Positions 8,167 through 15,549 of a DNA stretch of 62,692 nucleotides are shown here, one piece after another. The position numbers were made by a program, and so were the translations under genes. Position 1 is the stretch's first letter. Each line of letters begins with the position of its first letter. A model generated the notes under the pieces. The model was not told where the DNA came from, ran no database searches, and saw nothing but the letters and a program-made list of their open reading frames with translations. The stretch comes from a virus, in the IMG/VR virus record IMGVR_UViG_3300047319_000963, positions 1 to 62,692 of that record; one strand, 5' to 3'.

Positions 8167-8522
8167 ACAAGGCTCGTTTAGAGAAGCTGATCGTCGCGCT
8201 CGATGGTGTGAAGCCCAAGCAGTTCGACATGACGCTGTACGCGCACGCGTGCGGCACGCCCGCGTGCGTGTTCGGACACTTCGCCGCTCGGTCGGACTTG
8301 CAGAAGAAGTTCAAGTTCACGGGCGAGCAGTTTTGTCCGATTCGGTTGGTAGGTACCAAGGAAGTAGTCGACTACTACGACGAGGAAACGCTCAAGTACT
8401 TCGGGATCAATCGCGGTCAAGCGGATGAGCTGTTCGGCTGCGATGGCCCGAACGAGTTTGCAACGCCTGCGATGATGCGCCGCCGCATTCGGAAGTTTAT
8501 CGACAATGCTGAATGCGCTTGA
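8163..8522 (+). CDS. unknown protein (119 aa)
   Basis: It is linked to the coiled-coil gene by ATGA and overlaps the methyltransferase gene by 17 bases. The product contains a conserved-looking core TPACVFGHFAAR followed by acidic and aromatic residues, resembling small uncharacterised phage proteins with an ACxxGH motif. No function can be assigned. Confidence 0.65.
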   Translation: MNKARLEKLIVALDGVKPKQFDMTLYAHACGTPACVFGHFAARSDLQKKFKFTGEQFCPIRLVGTKEVVDYYDEETLKYFGINRGQADELFGCDGPNEFATPAMMRRRIRKFIDNAECA

Positions 8523-9012
8523 TGGCTTCGCTACCGGTAAGCGGCAAGAGCGCAAGCAAGAGATACTAACACCCCCGTCGATCCTCGAGTTCGTGCGTGG
8601 CGTGTTTGGTGGGCACATTGCCTTAGACCCGTGTGCTGCATTCGACGAACACGATTGTCCTCGGGGCGAAGTGCGCGCGTCTGTTTACTACTCGCCGCCA
8701 GTCGATGGACTGGTCGAGCCTTGGCATCATCGGACCTATTGCAACCCGCCCTACAAGCACCTAAAGAAATGGCTCGCGAAGGCGTGTGCTGAGGCGGACA
8801 GAGATGATGCGCCTGCCGTCATCGTTCTGTGTCCTGTGCGCTCTCATCGTTCTTGGTGGAGACAAGCGCGCAACGACGCTAACGGCTTCGTGCTCGAACT
8901 GAATCCCGTGACGTTCGTGGGCTACGACGCGACGTTCCCGGTGCCGATGGTGTTGCTGGGATACAACTGTATGCCGAATGAACAGGACACGAAGCTTGGT
9001 GAGTTTCTATGA
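8506..9012 (+). CDS. phage DNA N6-adenine methyltransferase-like (Dam-type)
   Basis: The 168-residue protein carries LDPCAA at residues 40-45 (cofactor side) and the catalytic NPPY at 80-83, within TYCNPPYKHLKKWLAKA, the hallmark of phage DNA N-6-adenine methyltransferases. It would modify phage DNA, plausibly against host restriction. No cognate endonuclease is adjacent. It is at the compact end of the family's size range. Confidence 0.85.
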   Translation: MLNALDGFATGKRQERKQEILTPPSILEFVRGVFGGHIALDPCAAFDEHDCPRGEVRASVYYSPPVDGLVEPWHHRTYCNPPYKHLKKWLAKACAEADRDDAPAVIVLCPVRSHRSWWRQARNDANGFVLELNPVTFVGYDATFPVPMVLLGYNCMPNEQDTKLGEFL

Positions 9013-9170
9013 AATACAGAGCAATGGATGATGGTACCGAGAACGAGCGCATCAAAGCTTGGCACCGAACATTCAACGCAGCATTCGCAACTCTACTCGC
9101 CACCTTCGGGATGGATGACGCGATTCGCTGGTCGAGAGAAGCGGCGGACAAGGTACATGGAGCACTCTAA
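9009..9170 (+). CDS. unknown small protein (53 aa)
   Basis: ATG 9009 overlaps the methyltransferase stop, and TAA 9168-9170 overlaps the next ATG (TAATG). The product is a short helical protein with an AFATLLATFGMDDAI core. No family recognised. Confidence 0.55.
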   Translation: MKYRAMDDGTENERIKAWHRTFNAAFATLLATFGMDDAIRWSREAADKVHGAL

Positions 9171-9379
9171 TGGCAATAGCATTCAAGCTCATTTACGATA
9201 CGTGGTCGTGTGAGATGCTTGCATACGAACCTCTGACCCCTCGCGACGATTCCGGCCTTCCTGATTGGTTAACAAAGAGCAATGAGACCTATTTCAGCGA
9301 GCTCCATAGAACTGTGGACGATGTGCCAGCGCAGGTGGGCTTTTGCCTATCGCGCCGATCAACGGGACGCGGGTGGTAA
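9170..9379 (+). CDS. unknown small protein overlapping the nuclease gene (69 aa)
   Basis: It starts in a TAATG overlap, which supports translation, but its last 98 bases lie inside the nuclease gene in another frame and that part reads poorly. It may encode mainly a short N-terminal peptide (MAIAFKLIYDTWSCEMLAYE). Low certainty. Confidence 0.4.
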   Translation: MAIAFKLIYDTWSCEMLAYEPLTPRDDSGLPDWLTKSNETYFSELHRTVDDVPAQVGFCLSRRSTGRGW

Positions 9380-10361
9380 AGCAGCCGAGGCCGGCAAGCG
9401 CACGCACCGACTACTCGAGCTGGCGCGTGACGGTGAGCCCGATGTGGTCGAGCCGTGGGAGGGCTATGACATTACGCGCATGGCCCGCGCGCTCTGGTTC
9501 CACAACCCGCGCGACGAAGGCGCGCAGTTCGAGGTCGAGTTCACGAAGATCATTCACGGCATTTTGTTCAAGGGCATCATCGACCGCCTGTCCGCGAACT
9601 TCGTGCTCGACTATAAGACCACGGGAGGCTCGCTCAAGTACTCCAAGTCGCCCGCGAAGCTCAAGAAGGACGTGCAGCGCTTGCTCTACTCGCAAGCCTA
9701 CCCAGAGGTCGACAGCGCGCTCTGGATAACGGGCACGTGGGGCTTGAAGGGCGACGACGAGCCGTTCACTACGATCGCCGCCCAGCTCAGGCGCGACGAG
9801 ACACGGGACACAGAGGCGTTCAAGTTGCGCGTACTGACACCCGCCGAAGAAATCGCGGCTGTCCCCGCGGACGCAGACCCCATGTCGTTCCCGATGCCCG
9901 ACAACGCATTCGCGCTCTACGACAGTCCGTGTCAGAAGTTCCCGCCTGAGAAGTGTCCGCATTTCGCCACGTGTCACAAAGGCAAGAACAAGTCCATGAG
10001 TAGTGCTCTCAGAGTAACAGCAGTCCCCGTCCCAATGGAAACAGTCGCCGACCCCAAGTATCTCATCGAGAACTTGTACGTGGACTGTATGCCTCTCTTC
10101 GAAACCGAAACACCGATCACGTACGGTCACGATGTCATTGCGAAGGCTTCACGCGAAGTCGAGGCGGACGTCGGGCTCAAGCACGTGCTGCTTGCCGACT
10201 ACGGCAAAGGGCCGCACCTGCTCGCTGCTGAGCTGTGTTCCCAGCTCGAGTTGCTAGCACCAGTGCAGCATTTCTACCTCGAGACGAAGGGCGCGCACGG
10301 TCGGGGTGTGGCGCAAGAACTGATGGCTCGATCACGGCACGTGTACAAGGGGATGTTCTGA
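9282..10361 (+). CDS. Cas4/AddB-like Fe-S PD-(D/E)xK nuclease with C-terminal extension
   Basis: The 359-residue protein opens with MRPISASSIELWTMCQRRW, typical of RecB/Cas4 nucleases, with C15. The active site is GIIDR (D101) followed by VLDYKT (D110, K112). Three further cysteines, C217, C225 and C231, complete the one-plus-three pattern that binds a 4Fe-4S cluster in Cas4 and AddB. About 125 residues follow the cluster with no recognised domain. The role is probably processing of DNA ends in recombination-replication. No CRISPR genes are present. Confidence 0.85.
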   Translation: MRPISASSIELWTMCQRRWAFAYRADQRDAGGKAAEAGKRTHRLLELARDGEPDVVEPWEGYDITRMARALWFHNPRDEGAQFEVEFTKIIHGILFKGIIDRLSANFVLDYKTTGGSLKYSKSPAKLKKDVQRLLYSQAYPEVDSALWITGTWGLKGDDEPFTTIAAQLRRDETRDTEAFKLRVLTPAEEIAAVPADADPMSFPMPDNAFALYDSPCQKFPPEKCPHFATCHKGKNKSMSSALRVTAVPVPMETVADPKYLIENLYVDCMPLFETETPITYGHDVIAKASREVEADVGLKHVLLADYGKGPHLLAAELCSQLELLAPVQHFYLETKGAHGRGVAQELMARSRHVYKGMF

Positions 10362-10468
10362 TGTCAGAGGAAATGAAAGCGGCGTTGTTCGTTCTGGGCT
10401 GTTTTCTGGGTACGTCGGGGCTTTCGGTAGCGTTTGTTTGGTGGACGTTCAGGAACAAGGACAAGTGA
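10361..10468 (+). CDS. single-TM micro-protein (35 aa)
   Basis: ATG 10361 overlaps the nuclease stop (TGATG). The product is MSEEMK, a hydrophobic stretch of about 22 residues (ALFVLGCFLGTSGLSVAFVW) and a short basic tail RNKDK. It is the first of three consecutive tiny membrane peptides, each stop/start-coupled to the next. Confidence 0.55.
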   Translation: MSEEMKAALFVLGCFLGTSGLSVAFVWWTFRNKDK

Positions 10469-10551
10469 TGGAAGGCATGCTCGAGACGGCGGCGCTTGTG
10501 ATCATACTCGTTGGCTTGCTGCTGAGCTTTGTAAGGGATACGAACGCATGA
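10468..10551 (+). CDS. single-TM micro-protein (27 aa)
   Basis: ATG 10468 overlaps the previous TGA, and its own TGA overlaps ATG 10548. The product has an acidic N-terminus and one hydrophobic segment (ALVIILVGLLLSF). It is too short to classify; coupling on both sides is the main evidence. Confidence 0.45.
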   Translation: MEGMLETAALVIILVGLLLSFVRDTNA

Positions 10552-10637
10552 CCGAGATCATCGTTGCGAACATGTGGGTTGCGCTGTTCGGCATCATGTT
10601 TATGGCTGTTGTGATTTGGACAGTGAGGAAGTGGTGA
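10548..10637 (+). CDS. single-TM micro-protein (29 aa)
   Basis: This is the third member of the micro-protein run, linked by ATGA upstream and GTGA downstream. It contains one hydrophobic segment (MWVALFGIMFMAVVIW) ending in TVRKW, so the basic end is probably cytoplasmic. Function unknown. Confidence 0.45.
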   Translation: MTEIIVANMWVALFGIMFMAVVIWTVRKW

Positions 10638-11269
10638 AGACAATCCTGCTTGACTGTGACGGTGTAGTTCTCAACTGCGCCGCGGCCGTGCATCAGTTCG
10701 CGCAGCGGATGCTCGCGCGCAAGCTCAACCCGCCTGAGTCTTGGAAGTCGTACGATTTCCGAGAGGCGATGGAACTCACCAAGTCCGAGTGGGAGTTCAT
10801 GCACAAAATGCTGCAGCGAAAGGACAGAATCGGTCACTTGGTGCAGTACTATCCTCAGGCGCAGAGCTTCATCGAACATCTCGGGTTCGAGCACAAAGTT
10901 GTGTTCGCGACAACGCCCTGGCGCGGGCTCAACCACTGGGTCGAGGCGCGCTATGGGCTGCTCGATCACTTCTTGAATCGGCGCAATTACTCGATCGTCT
11001 TCACGAGCGAGAAGCATCTGATCCAGGGTGACTGGCTCATCGACGACAAGTGGGAGAACATGGACAAGACACCCGAACGCGGAATCTTGTTCTCGCGGCC
11101 GTGGAATCTGAAGTTTGAGAACTTCGCTGCGTTCGTCGCGCGGAATTATGCGGATGTTCTGGCGATCGTGGAACCTCAGGTTGATGCCGTTTCCACAATC
11201 GAACAGATTAAACCTCATGTACAAAAGGTCGCCGCTCGAAAAGAGACTAAGGTTAAGAAGAGGCTGTAA
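10634..11269 (+). CDS. HAD-family 5'-deoxyribonucleotidase-like protein
   Basis: GTG 10634 overlaps the upstream TGA. The 211-residue protein starts with the HAD motif I TILLDCDGVV (D7, D9) and contains a later WLIDDKWEN that fits the acidic motif IV. It resembles the phage/NT5C-type deoxyribonucleotidases that dephosphorylate dNMPs. With the DUF5664 protein it suggests dNTP-pool control. The last 53 bases overlap the first integrase. Confidence 0.82.
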   Translation: MKTILLDCDGVVLNCAAAVHQFAQRMLARKLNPPESWKSYDFREAMELTKSEWEFMHKMLQRKDRIGHLVQYYPQAQSFIEHLGFEHKVVFATTPWRGLNHWVEARYGLLDHFLNRRNYSIVFTSEKHLIQGDWLIDDKWENMDKTPERGILFSRPWNLKFENFAAFVARNYADVLAIVEPQVDAVSTIEQIKPHVQKVAARKETKVKKRL

Positions 11270-12338
11270 GGTCTACGTATTCTGGGGATACGACTATCTC
11301 GGTAAGCGATACGAGACAACGACACATCAGACAGACTGGAAAGCGGCCCTCAACGCTGCACGTGAGATTGAGCGCGTCCGTGCAGCCGCTCCCGTCGACG
11401 CGGTAATCGTCAATGTGTGCACGCTCGAGGGCGCGTTCTCTTTGCTCGCCGCGCACGATGTACGTGTCGGTGCCAAGCCCAACACCGTCCGCTTTCACAC
11501 CGACCGTTCGAAGCACCTGTTGCGCCTGCTTGGTGAGACGACCGCGTGCACGAGCGTCGACCTTGCCACGCTCGAGAAGTACACGGACAAGCGCCTGATC
11601 GAGAAGGCGGACCGGCACACGATCCAGAAGGAACATCGTGTACTGCGTCAGGCACTACGTCTCGCGGGCTGTGACGTGTCGGGGCTCAAGGTCGCTGGTT
11701 TCGTGCGCCGCAAGCACTTCTACAAGCCGGGCTGCACGTGGCTCGAATCCGCCGAGCACGTTCAGGCGCTACTCGCCGAAGTGTGCCCGACCCGTCGCGA
11801 CGACATCATGATCTATGTGAACTTGGGCGTACGCCGCCGTGAGCTGCTTACACTCACACGTGCTCGTGTTGACCTCCGCAAGCGTACGGTCCGCGTCGAA
11901 GAACTCGACGAAGTCACGGTCAAGACTGAGCAGAGCGAGCGCACCCTCGACTTGAACGACAACGTTCTGCCGATCTTCACGCGTCGTGTACGGGTGGAAG
12001 GACCATTGTTCAGCGAGTGGGGCTCGGGCAACAGAGATCTCATGCTCGCCTGGAAACGCGCGCGCGCCAAGCTCAACGATGACGAGCTCCCGCACCGGCT
12101 CACGTTCAACGACCTTCGCCGCACGTTCTGCTCGTTGCTGAGGAACGCAGGCGTATCGCTCGAGGACTGTGCCGATCTGCTCGGCCACGCCGATATCACG
12201 ATGGTTCGGCAAGTGTACGGCCACGCGAGCAAGAAGACGCTCAAGAGCGCGATCGCGAAGATGCCGTCGATGAGTTATGGAACTCCCGCAATTTCTGACA
12301 GTACAGGACCTAGCGGTTCTGTTTCGAACAACGCCTAA
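11217..12338 (+). CDS. tyrosine recombinase 1 (catalytic His replaced by Asn)
   Basis: ATG 11217 gives a 373-residue protein with an N-terminal arm-binding-type strand region (CKVYVFWGYDYLGKRY), a SAM-like core-binding domain, and the catalytic domain: RRRELLTL near 206, FNDLRRTF at 297-304, LLGHADI with H324, and Y334 in RQVYGH. The box II position usually occupied by His (HxxR) is N298. This may lower activity or make it a non-standard integrase or directionality partner. It is followed by an excisionase-like gene and a second recombinase. Confidence 0.85.
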   Translation: MYKRSPLEKRLRLRRGCKVYVFWGYDYLGKRYETTTHQTDWKAALNAAREIERVRAAAPVDAVIVNVCTLEGAFSLLAAHDVRVGAKPNTVRFHTDRSKHLLRLLGETTACTSVDLATLEKYTDKRLIEKADRHTIQKEHRVLRQALRLAGCDVSGLKVAGFVRRKHFYKPGCTWLESAEHVQALLAEVCPTRRDDIMIYVNLGVRRRELLTLTRARVDLRKRTVRVEELDEVTVKTEQSERTLDLNDNVLPIFTRRVRVEGPLFSEWGSGNRDLMLAWKRARAKLNDDELPHRLTFNDLRRTFCSLLRNAGVSLEDCADLLGHADITMVRQVYGHASKKTLKSAIAKMPSMSYGTPAISDSTGPSGSVSNNA

Positions 12339-12474
12339 AGCCATTCGCCAGATGCACGCACGTGGGCTGCTACCGCCGCCTGCGAGCGTGCCCGTGCGCA
12401 GGCTCTTGTGGACTCAGACAAGTGTGCAACAGTGGCTCAACCGAATGGAGCCACGGACAAGGAAACAGTCGTGA
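12277..12474 (+). CDS. excisionase-like MerR/HTH_17 protein (65 aa)
   Basis: The product reads FLTVQDLAVLFRTTPKAIRQ...GLLPP followed by a strand-turn and WTQTSVQQWLNRM, the winged-helix layout of DNA-binding excisionases (HTH_17). It overlaps recombinase 1 by 62 bases and recombinase 2 by GTGA. Its position between two integrases suggests control of integration or excision direction. Confidence 0.75.
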   Translation: MELPQFLTVQDLAVLFRTTPKAIRQMHARGLLPPPASVPVRRLLWTQTSVQQWLNRMEPRTRKQS

Positions 12475-13592
12475 GCTTCGAACCTGTTACGCCGTACAAA
12501 CGCAAGGGAAAAGTGATCAAGGGCTGCTGGCAGCTCAATTTTTATTTCGAGCTACCAGACGGGACGATGTTTCGCAAACGAGAGAAGTGCCGTTTGTCAA
12601 GCAAAAGCGCAGCAAACGACCAATGGAAGAAACGGGAGGTGGAGCTGTGGAAAGAACTGACGAAACCGAAAGAAGAGCAGAAGCTCATCGGTCCCAAGCT
12701 GGGAGTCATCTGGCCTGATTACATCACCCATTGTGAGGGGGAGAAGCAGAAAGACGCTACAGTGGAAAATAAGGAGTACTACTGGAATGCTTGGCTGAGC
12801 GTGTACGCAGGCAAGCACCTCAGCGAGATCGACAACAGTGTCGTGTCAAAACTTCGGTCAGCCATGAAGGGGCTTGCTGCTTCGACAGTGAACAACGTGG
12901 GCTATGCCCTGACCGGCTGCCTCAAGTACGCGCTCGACCTCAAGTTGATCTCCGAGATGCCTTGCAAGATAAAGCGTCTCAAGCGCAAGAAGACGTCGAG
13001 GGGCTTCTGGGAACCTGTGCAACTCGACGTGATGCTCGCGCATGCGCTGCCCGATGAGCGCGTGTTCCTCTTGCTCGGCTCACATGCGGGTTTACGAGCA
13101 GGCGAGATCTGCGGACTAGACAAGGTCGACGTGAATGTGAAGGAACGTCATCTGACGGTGAAGAGGACCGTGCGCCGGAAGAAAGAAGGCACACCAAAGA
13201 ACGGCAACGAACGAGAGGTCGCGCTCTCAAAGACACTCGCATCCGAGCTTGAGCGCTACATGCAGATGACCGATCACGCACGCGTGCTCATGCAAAAGAG
13301 CGGGCGCGTGATGACGGTCGCCGTACTCGGGAGAATGCTCAAGCGCATTTGCAAGCGCGCGGGTCTTCCCCCGACAACGCACACGCACTTGTTGAGGCAC
13401 TCGTTCATCACGAACCTTGGCTCGACCCACGAAGCGGCACCTCGAGTAATCATGGATCTGGCTGGACATGAGAGGCTCGACACGACGCTTGGTTATATGC
13501 ACCTGCACAGAAACGCCGCGAGGGCTGCTGTTAGTCTGCTCGATGGGCTTGGCAGCCGTTTGGCAGCAGAAGAAGGGACTCTGCTAAACTAG
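12471..13592 (+). CDS. tyrosine recombinase 2 (complete catalytic set)
   Basis: GTG 12471 is chosen because it overlaps the upstream stop (GTGA); a longer reading from 12408 would overlap further. The 373-residue protein has a core-binding domain and catalytic residues R209 (GLRAGEICGL), a Lys beta-hairpin (VKRTVRRKK), H306-L-L-R309, H333 (LAGHER) and Y342 (LGYMH). All standard residues are present, so this is likely the active integrase. Inverted repeats follow directly and may be attP. Confidence 0.9.
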   Translation: MSFEPVTPYKRKGKVIKGCWQLNFYFELPDGTMFRKREKCRLSSKSAANDQWKKREVELWKELTKPKEEQKLIGPKLGVIWPDYITHCEGEKQKDATVENKEYYWNAWLSVYAGKHLSEIDNSVVSKLRSAMKGLAASTVNNVGYALTGCLKYALDLKLISEMPCKIKRLKRKKTSRGFWEPVQLDVMLAHALPDERVFLLLGSHAGLRAGEICGLDKVDVNVKERHLTVKRTVRRKKEGTPKNGNEREVALSKTLASELERYMQMTDHARVLMQKSGRVMTVAVLGRMLKRICKRAGLPPTTHTHLLRHSFITNLGSTHEAAPRVIMDLAGHERLDTTLGYMHLHRNAARAAVSLLDGLGSRLAAEEGTLLN

Positions 13593-13600
13593 CGTAATCA

Positions 13601-13765
13601 TGACGGTAAATGACCCCCTGTTACCGTCACGGGCACGGGCACTACCTGTCTAGAAACTTCAGTGGTTTCATTCGGTTGGACGGGTAAGTGTTTGATGTGC
13701 CTGGACATTCAGGGGGTCGTTCGTACTTCCAGAGTCTCTAGATTCCCCTACAGGCCCCTGAATGT
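13601..13765. other. inverted-repeat cluster downstream of integrase: attP candidate
   Basis: Three nested inverted repeats lie here: TGACGGTAA (13601-13609) with TTACCGTCA (13621-13629); GACCCCCTG (13612-13620) with CAGGGGGTC (13710-13718); ACATTCAGGGG (13705-13715) with CCCCTGAATGT (13755-13765). Such arm and core-type repeats beside an integrase fit an attachment site. The exact core cannot be set without attB. The right part overlaps the end of the convergent gene at 13668. Confidence 0.45.
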
Positions 13766-13988
13766 TTGGCAGCAGTTTGGCACACAGGAATTTGTACACG
13801 AGAGTCCAGACGCCTTCGCGTCGCTCGTGCCCCTCGACGCGTAGTTTCTGCCCGTCGATGATGCCCTCGTAGTTGCCGTACATGGGCCGTTCGTCGCTCG
13901 TGCCGTCGTTCCATATCTTGGCCGTGCCGATGACACGAGCGCGCGCTTCGTCCCCGTAGGGCACCAGCTCAATCGTTATTCGGAGCAT
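13668..13988 (-). CDS. unknown beta-rich protein (106 aa)
   Basis: ATG 13988 overlaps the upstream TGA (TGATG). The N-terminal 75 residues form an alternating strand-like pattern (LRITIELVPYGDEARARVIGTAKIWND), resembling small uncharacterised phage proteins. The C-terminal 35 residues run over the attP-type repeats and may be less constrained. Function unknown. Confidence 0.6.
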   Translation of the reverse strand: MLRITIELVPYGDEARARVIGTAKIWNDGTSDERPMYGNYEGIIDGQKLRVEGHERREGVWTLVYKFLCAKLLPNIQGPVGESRDSGSTNDPLNVQAHQTLTRPTE

Positions 13989-14335
13989 CACTCAAACTCA
14001 CTTTCGAACTTGCGGGCGTACTCGGCACGGTCGCGTTCGAGCTTCGCTGCTACTCGGCGAGCGTTGAAACCTACCAGCCATCGATTCACGGCCATCGACA
14101 CGAGGAAGAGCACCGTCGCGAAAACGTTGAGCCCGTGAAACGACAGACCCCCCACGCGCGCAGCAATGAAGGCGGAAGGAACGACGACGCAGAGAATGTG
14201 CGCGATCAGTCGACCACGGGGATACTCACTGAAGATCAGAGCTACCGTGGTCACACCGAGGGCGAGCGCGACCAGCACTCCCGAATAGAAGGCGGCAAGC
14301 TGGTCATCGGCGACAAGGAACGACAGGTCAGTCAT
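13988..14335 (-). CDS. membrane protein with about three TM helices
   Basis: ATG 14335 (MTDLSFLVADD) gives 115 residues with hydrophobic segments at about 14-34, 41-62 and 68-86 and a basic, coiled C-terminal tail (ARRVAAKLERDRAEYARKFE). The N-out/C-in topology and charged tail resemble small holin or phage-moron membrane proteins. It could be the holin, though it sits away from the amidase-like gene. Confidence 0.6.
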   Translation of the reverse strand: MTDLSFLVADDQLAAFYSGVLVALALGVTTVALIFSEYPRGRLIAHILCVVVPSAFIAARVGGLSFHGLNVFATVLFLVSMAVNRWLVGFNARRVAAKLERDRAEYARKFESEFE

Positions 14336-14513
14336 AATCCAAGCACTTTCGCACGAAGTCACACAACGTCTTCGTGGTTGCTTCATCCTCCCCGGTTAGC
14401 TGTTTCCACAGTTCGCGGGTCTCAGCCGACCACACCGAGCCATGGAATAGCAGAGTGGCATTCGCCGCTGCGCGAAGGTCGGCACACGTCGGACATTGCT
14501 TGGGTCTTTTCAC
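14328..14513 (-). CDS. unknown small protein with CxxC (61 aa)
   Basis: GTG 14513 is used because it overlaps the upstream stop (GTGA) and follows AGGGGG at suitable spacing; a GTG at 14540 is possible but weaker. The product starts KRPKQCPTCADLRAAAN, with one CxxC pair, and ends CDFVRKCLDYD. A zinc-bound dimer is conceivable. Function unknown. Confidence 0.55.
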   Translation of the reverse strand: MKRPKQCPTCADLRAAANATLLFHGSVWSAETRELWKQLTGEDEATTKTLCDFVRKCLDYD

Positions 14514-14848
14514 GTCAGCACCCCCTCTCTTTTCAAGCACTCAACGACGTGCCCCGCACACGCCTCGGGCTCAGTCGCGTACCAGCCCCCAACATCGTCG
14601 AGGGTGCCGTCAATGTACACGAGCGTGCGGAAGATCTCTGGGCGACCTTGCACGTCAAGCCCGTGTACGAAGCCCATCCATTCAGTGAGCACGCGTGTGT
14701 GCCCTCGTTGCCATTCGGCAACACGCCGATACGCGGGTTTGGCTAAGAGCTCGTCCCATCGGTGCGCAGTGATAGGCTGACACTTCCTGTCCCAATAGAT
14801 GGTCTCTCTAGGCACCGAGCACCTCACGTATCGCACGGGCCGAGACAT
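14510..14848 (-). CDS. unknown protein (112 aa)
   Basis: The product has a basic, aromatic N-terminus (SRPVRYVRCSVPRETIYWDRK) and several tryptophans, and ends in a CAGHVVECLKREG helix. It is coupled to its downstream neighbour by GTGA and overlaps its upstream neighbour by 41 bases. No family is recognised. Confidence 0.6.
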   Translation of the reverse strand: MSRPVRYVRCSVPRETIYWDRKCQPITAHRWDELLAKPAYRRVAEWQRGHTRVLTEWMGFVHGLDVQGRPEIFRTLVYIDGTLDDVGGWYATEPEACAGHVVECLKREGVLT

Positions 14849-14987
14849 GTTCCACTTGACACAGGATCGCGAGTGTGTTGTGCAAGCGCTCGACCTCGGC
14901 GGCGAGTACGAGCGCAGCCTCCATGCGGGCGGGTACGTTCTTGCCCTGACGTGCGTGACGTAGGGCGATTTGCAGGTCGCGTGTCAT
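14808..14987 (-). CDS. small helical protein (59 aa)
   Basis: ATG 14987 overlaps the stop of the upstream gene and the frame ends in TAG at 14808-14810. The product is Ala/Leu/Arg-rich and helical throughout (LQIALRHARQGK...RMEAALVLAAEVERLHN). It fills what would otherwise be a gap in this operon. Function unknown. Confidence 0.6.
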   Translation of the reverse strand: MTRDLQIALRHARQGKNVPARMEAALVLAAEVERLHNTLAILCQVEHVSARAIREVLGA

Positions 14988-15232
14988 CAGTTCCCCCGTT
15001 TCTGTTGTCGCGCACGTCTCACTTCTGCCTGTAGCTGGTCGGCTGCTTCGCGGAACGCTTGCGCCTGCGCCATCATGAAATCGATCGGGTCGACGTCTCT
15101 GCGCATTTTTGCTTGGTGTGAGATGCCATTGCCACGTTTGCCGTTGATCACTGCGACGATCACGACCTCTCCGCCTGACTCTTCGAGCACATAAGTGCAG
15201 AGATCATCGTAACGTCCTGGTCCGAATGCCAT
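14987..15232 (-). CDS. unknown protein (81 aa)
   Basis: The first half reads as a small beta domain (YDDLCTYVLEESGGEVVIVAVINGKRG), the second as a helix with Ala/Gln/Arg (AQAQAFREAADQLQAEVRRAR). It shares single-base or four-base overlaps with neighbours. Similar two-part small proteins occur in mycobacteriophage accessory regions, but I cannot assign a function. Confidence 0.6.
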   Translation of the reverse strand: MAFGPGRYDDLCTYVLEESGGEVVIVAVINGKRGNGISHQAKMRRDVDPIDFMMAQAQAFREAADQLQAEVRRARQQKRGN

Positions 15233-15549
15233 CAGTCTTCCCCCTCGAGCAACGCCTGCATCTCACCTAGTAGCCCGTTGATCTCGTCGTGCGAAATCGA
15301 CGGTTTCAAGCGACTATACGGATCGCGGTCGTCCTCGGGCTCCCATGCAGAGATACGAGAACGCATCTCGACAATGCGCTCGTGCAACTCGCCATGTTCA
15401 GCGCGGAACTCGCGTATCCAGCGCTTCGCATCGTCAAGCTCACCCGTAGCTTGTTCGCACAGTCTCGTGTTCTCGAGCAGCAAGCGTTGGTTGCGCGCGA
15501 CGAGCTCGCGTACGTGCTTGAGTACTTCTTCGACTTCTTCGTCACTCAT
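15232..15549 (-). CDS. coiled-coil protein (105 aa)
   Basis: ATG 15549 overlaps the upstream stop (ATGA). The product is a long charged helix with heptads from about residue 4 to 70 (EEVLKHVRELVARNQRLLLEN) then a more ordinary C-terminal end. No enzymatic motif. Confidence 0.62.
   Translation of the reverse strand: MSDEEVEEVLKHVRELVARNQRLLLENTRLCEQATGELDDAKRWIREFRAEHGELHERIVEMRSRISAWEPEDDRDPYSRLKPSISHDEINGLLGEMQALLEGED

Noticed and set aside
9282-10361. Cas4 as a sign of a CRISPR system
   Set aside because: No cas1, cas2 or repeat-spacer array is present; Cas4-like Fe-S nucleases are common in phage replication operons.
4794-11269. Z-genome (2-aminoadenine) replication system
   Set aside because: A DUF5664 protein and family A polymerase are present, but I see no PurZ-like adenylosuccinate synthetase and no HD-type dATP hydrolase.
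14824-15015. 63-residue basic - strand frame
   Set aside because: A better 59-residue frame (14808-14987) with matching stop/start overlaps occupies the same place.
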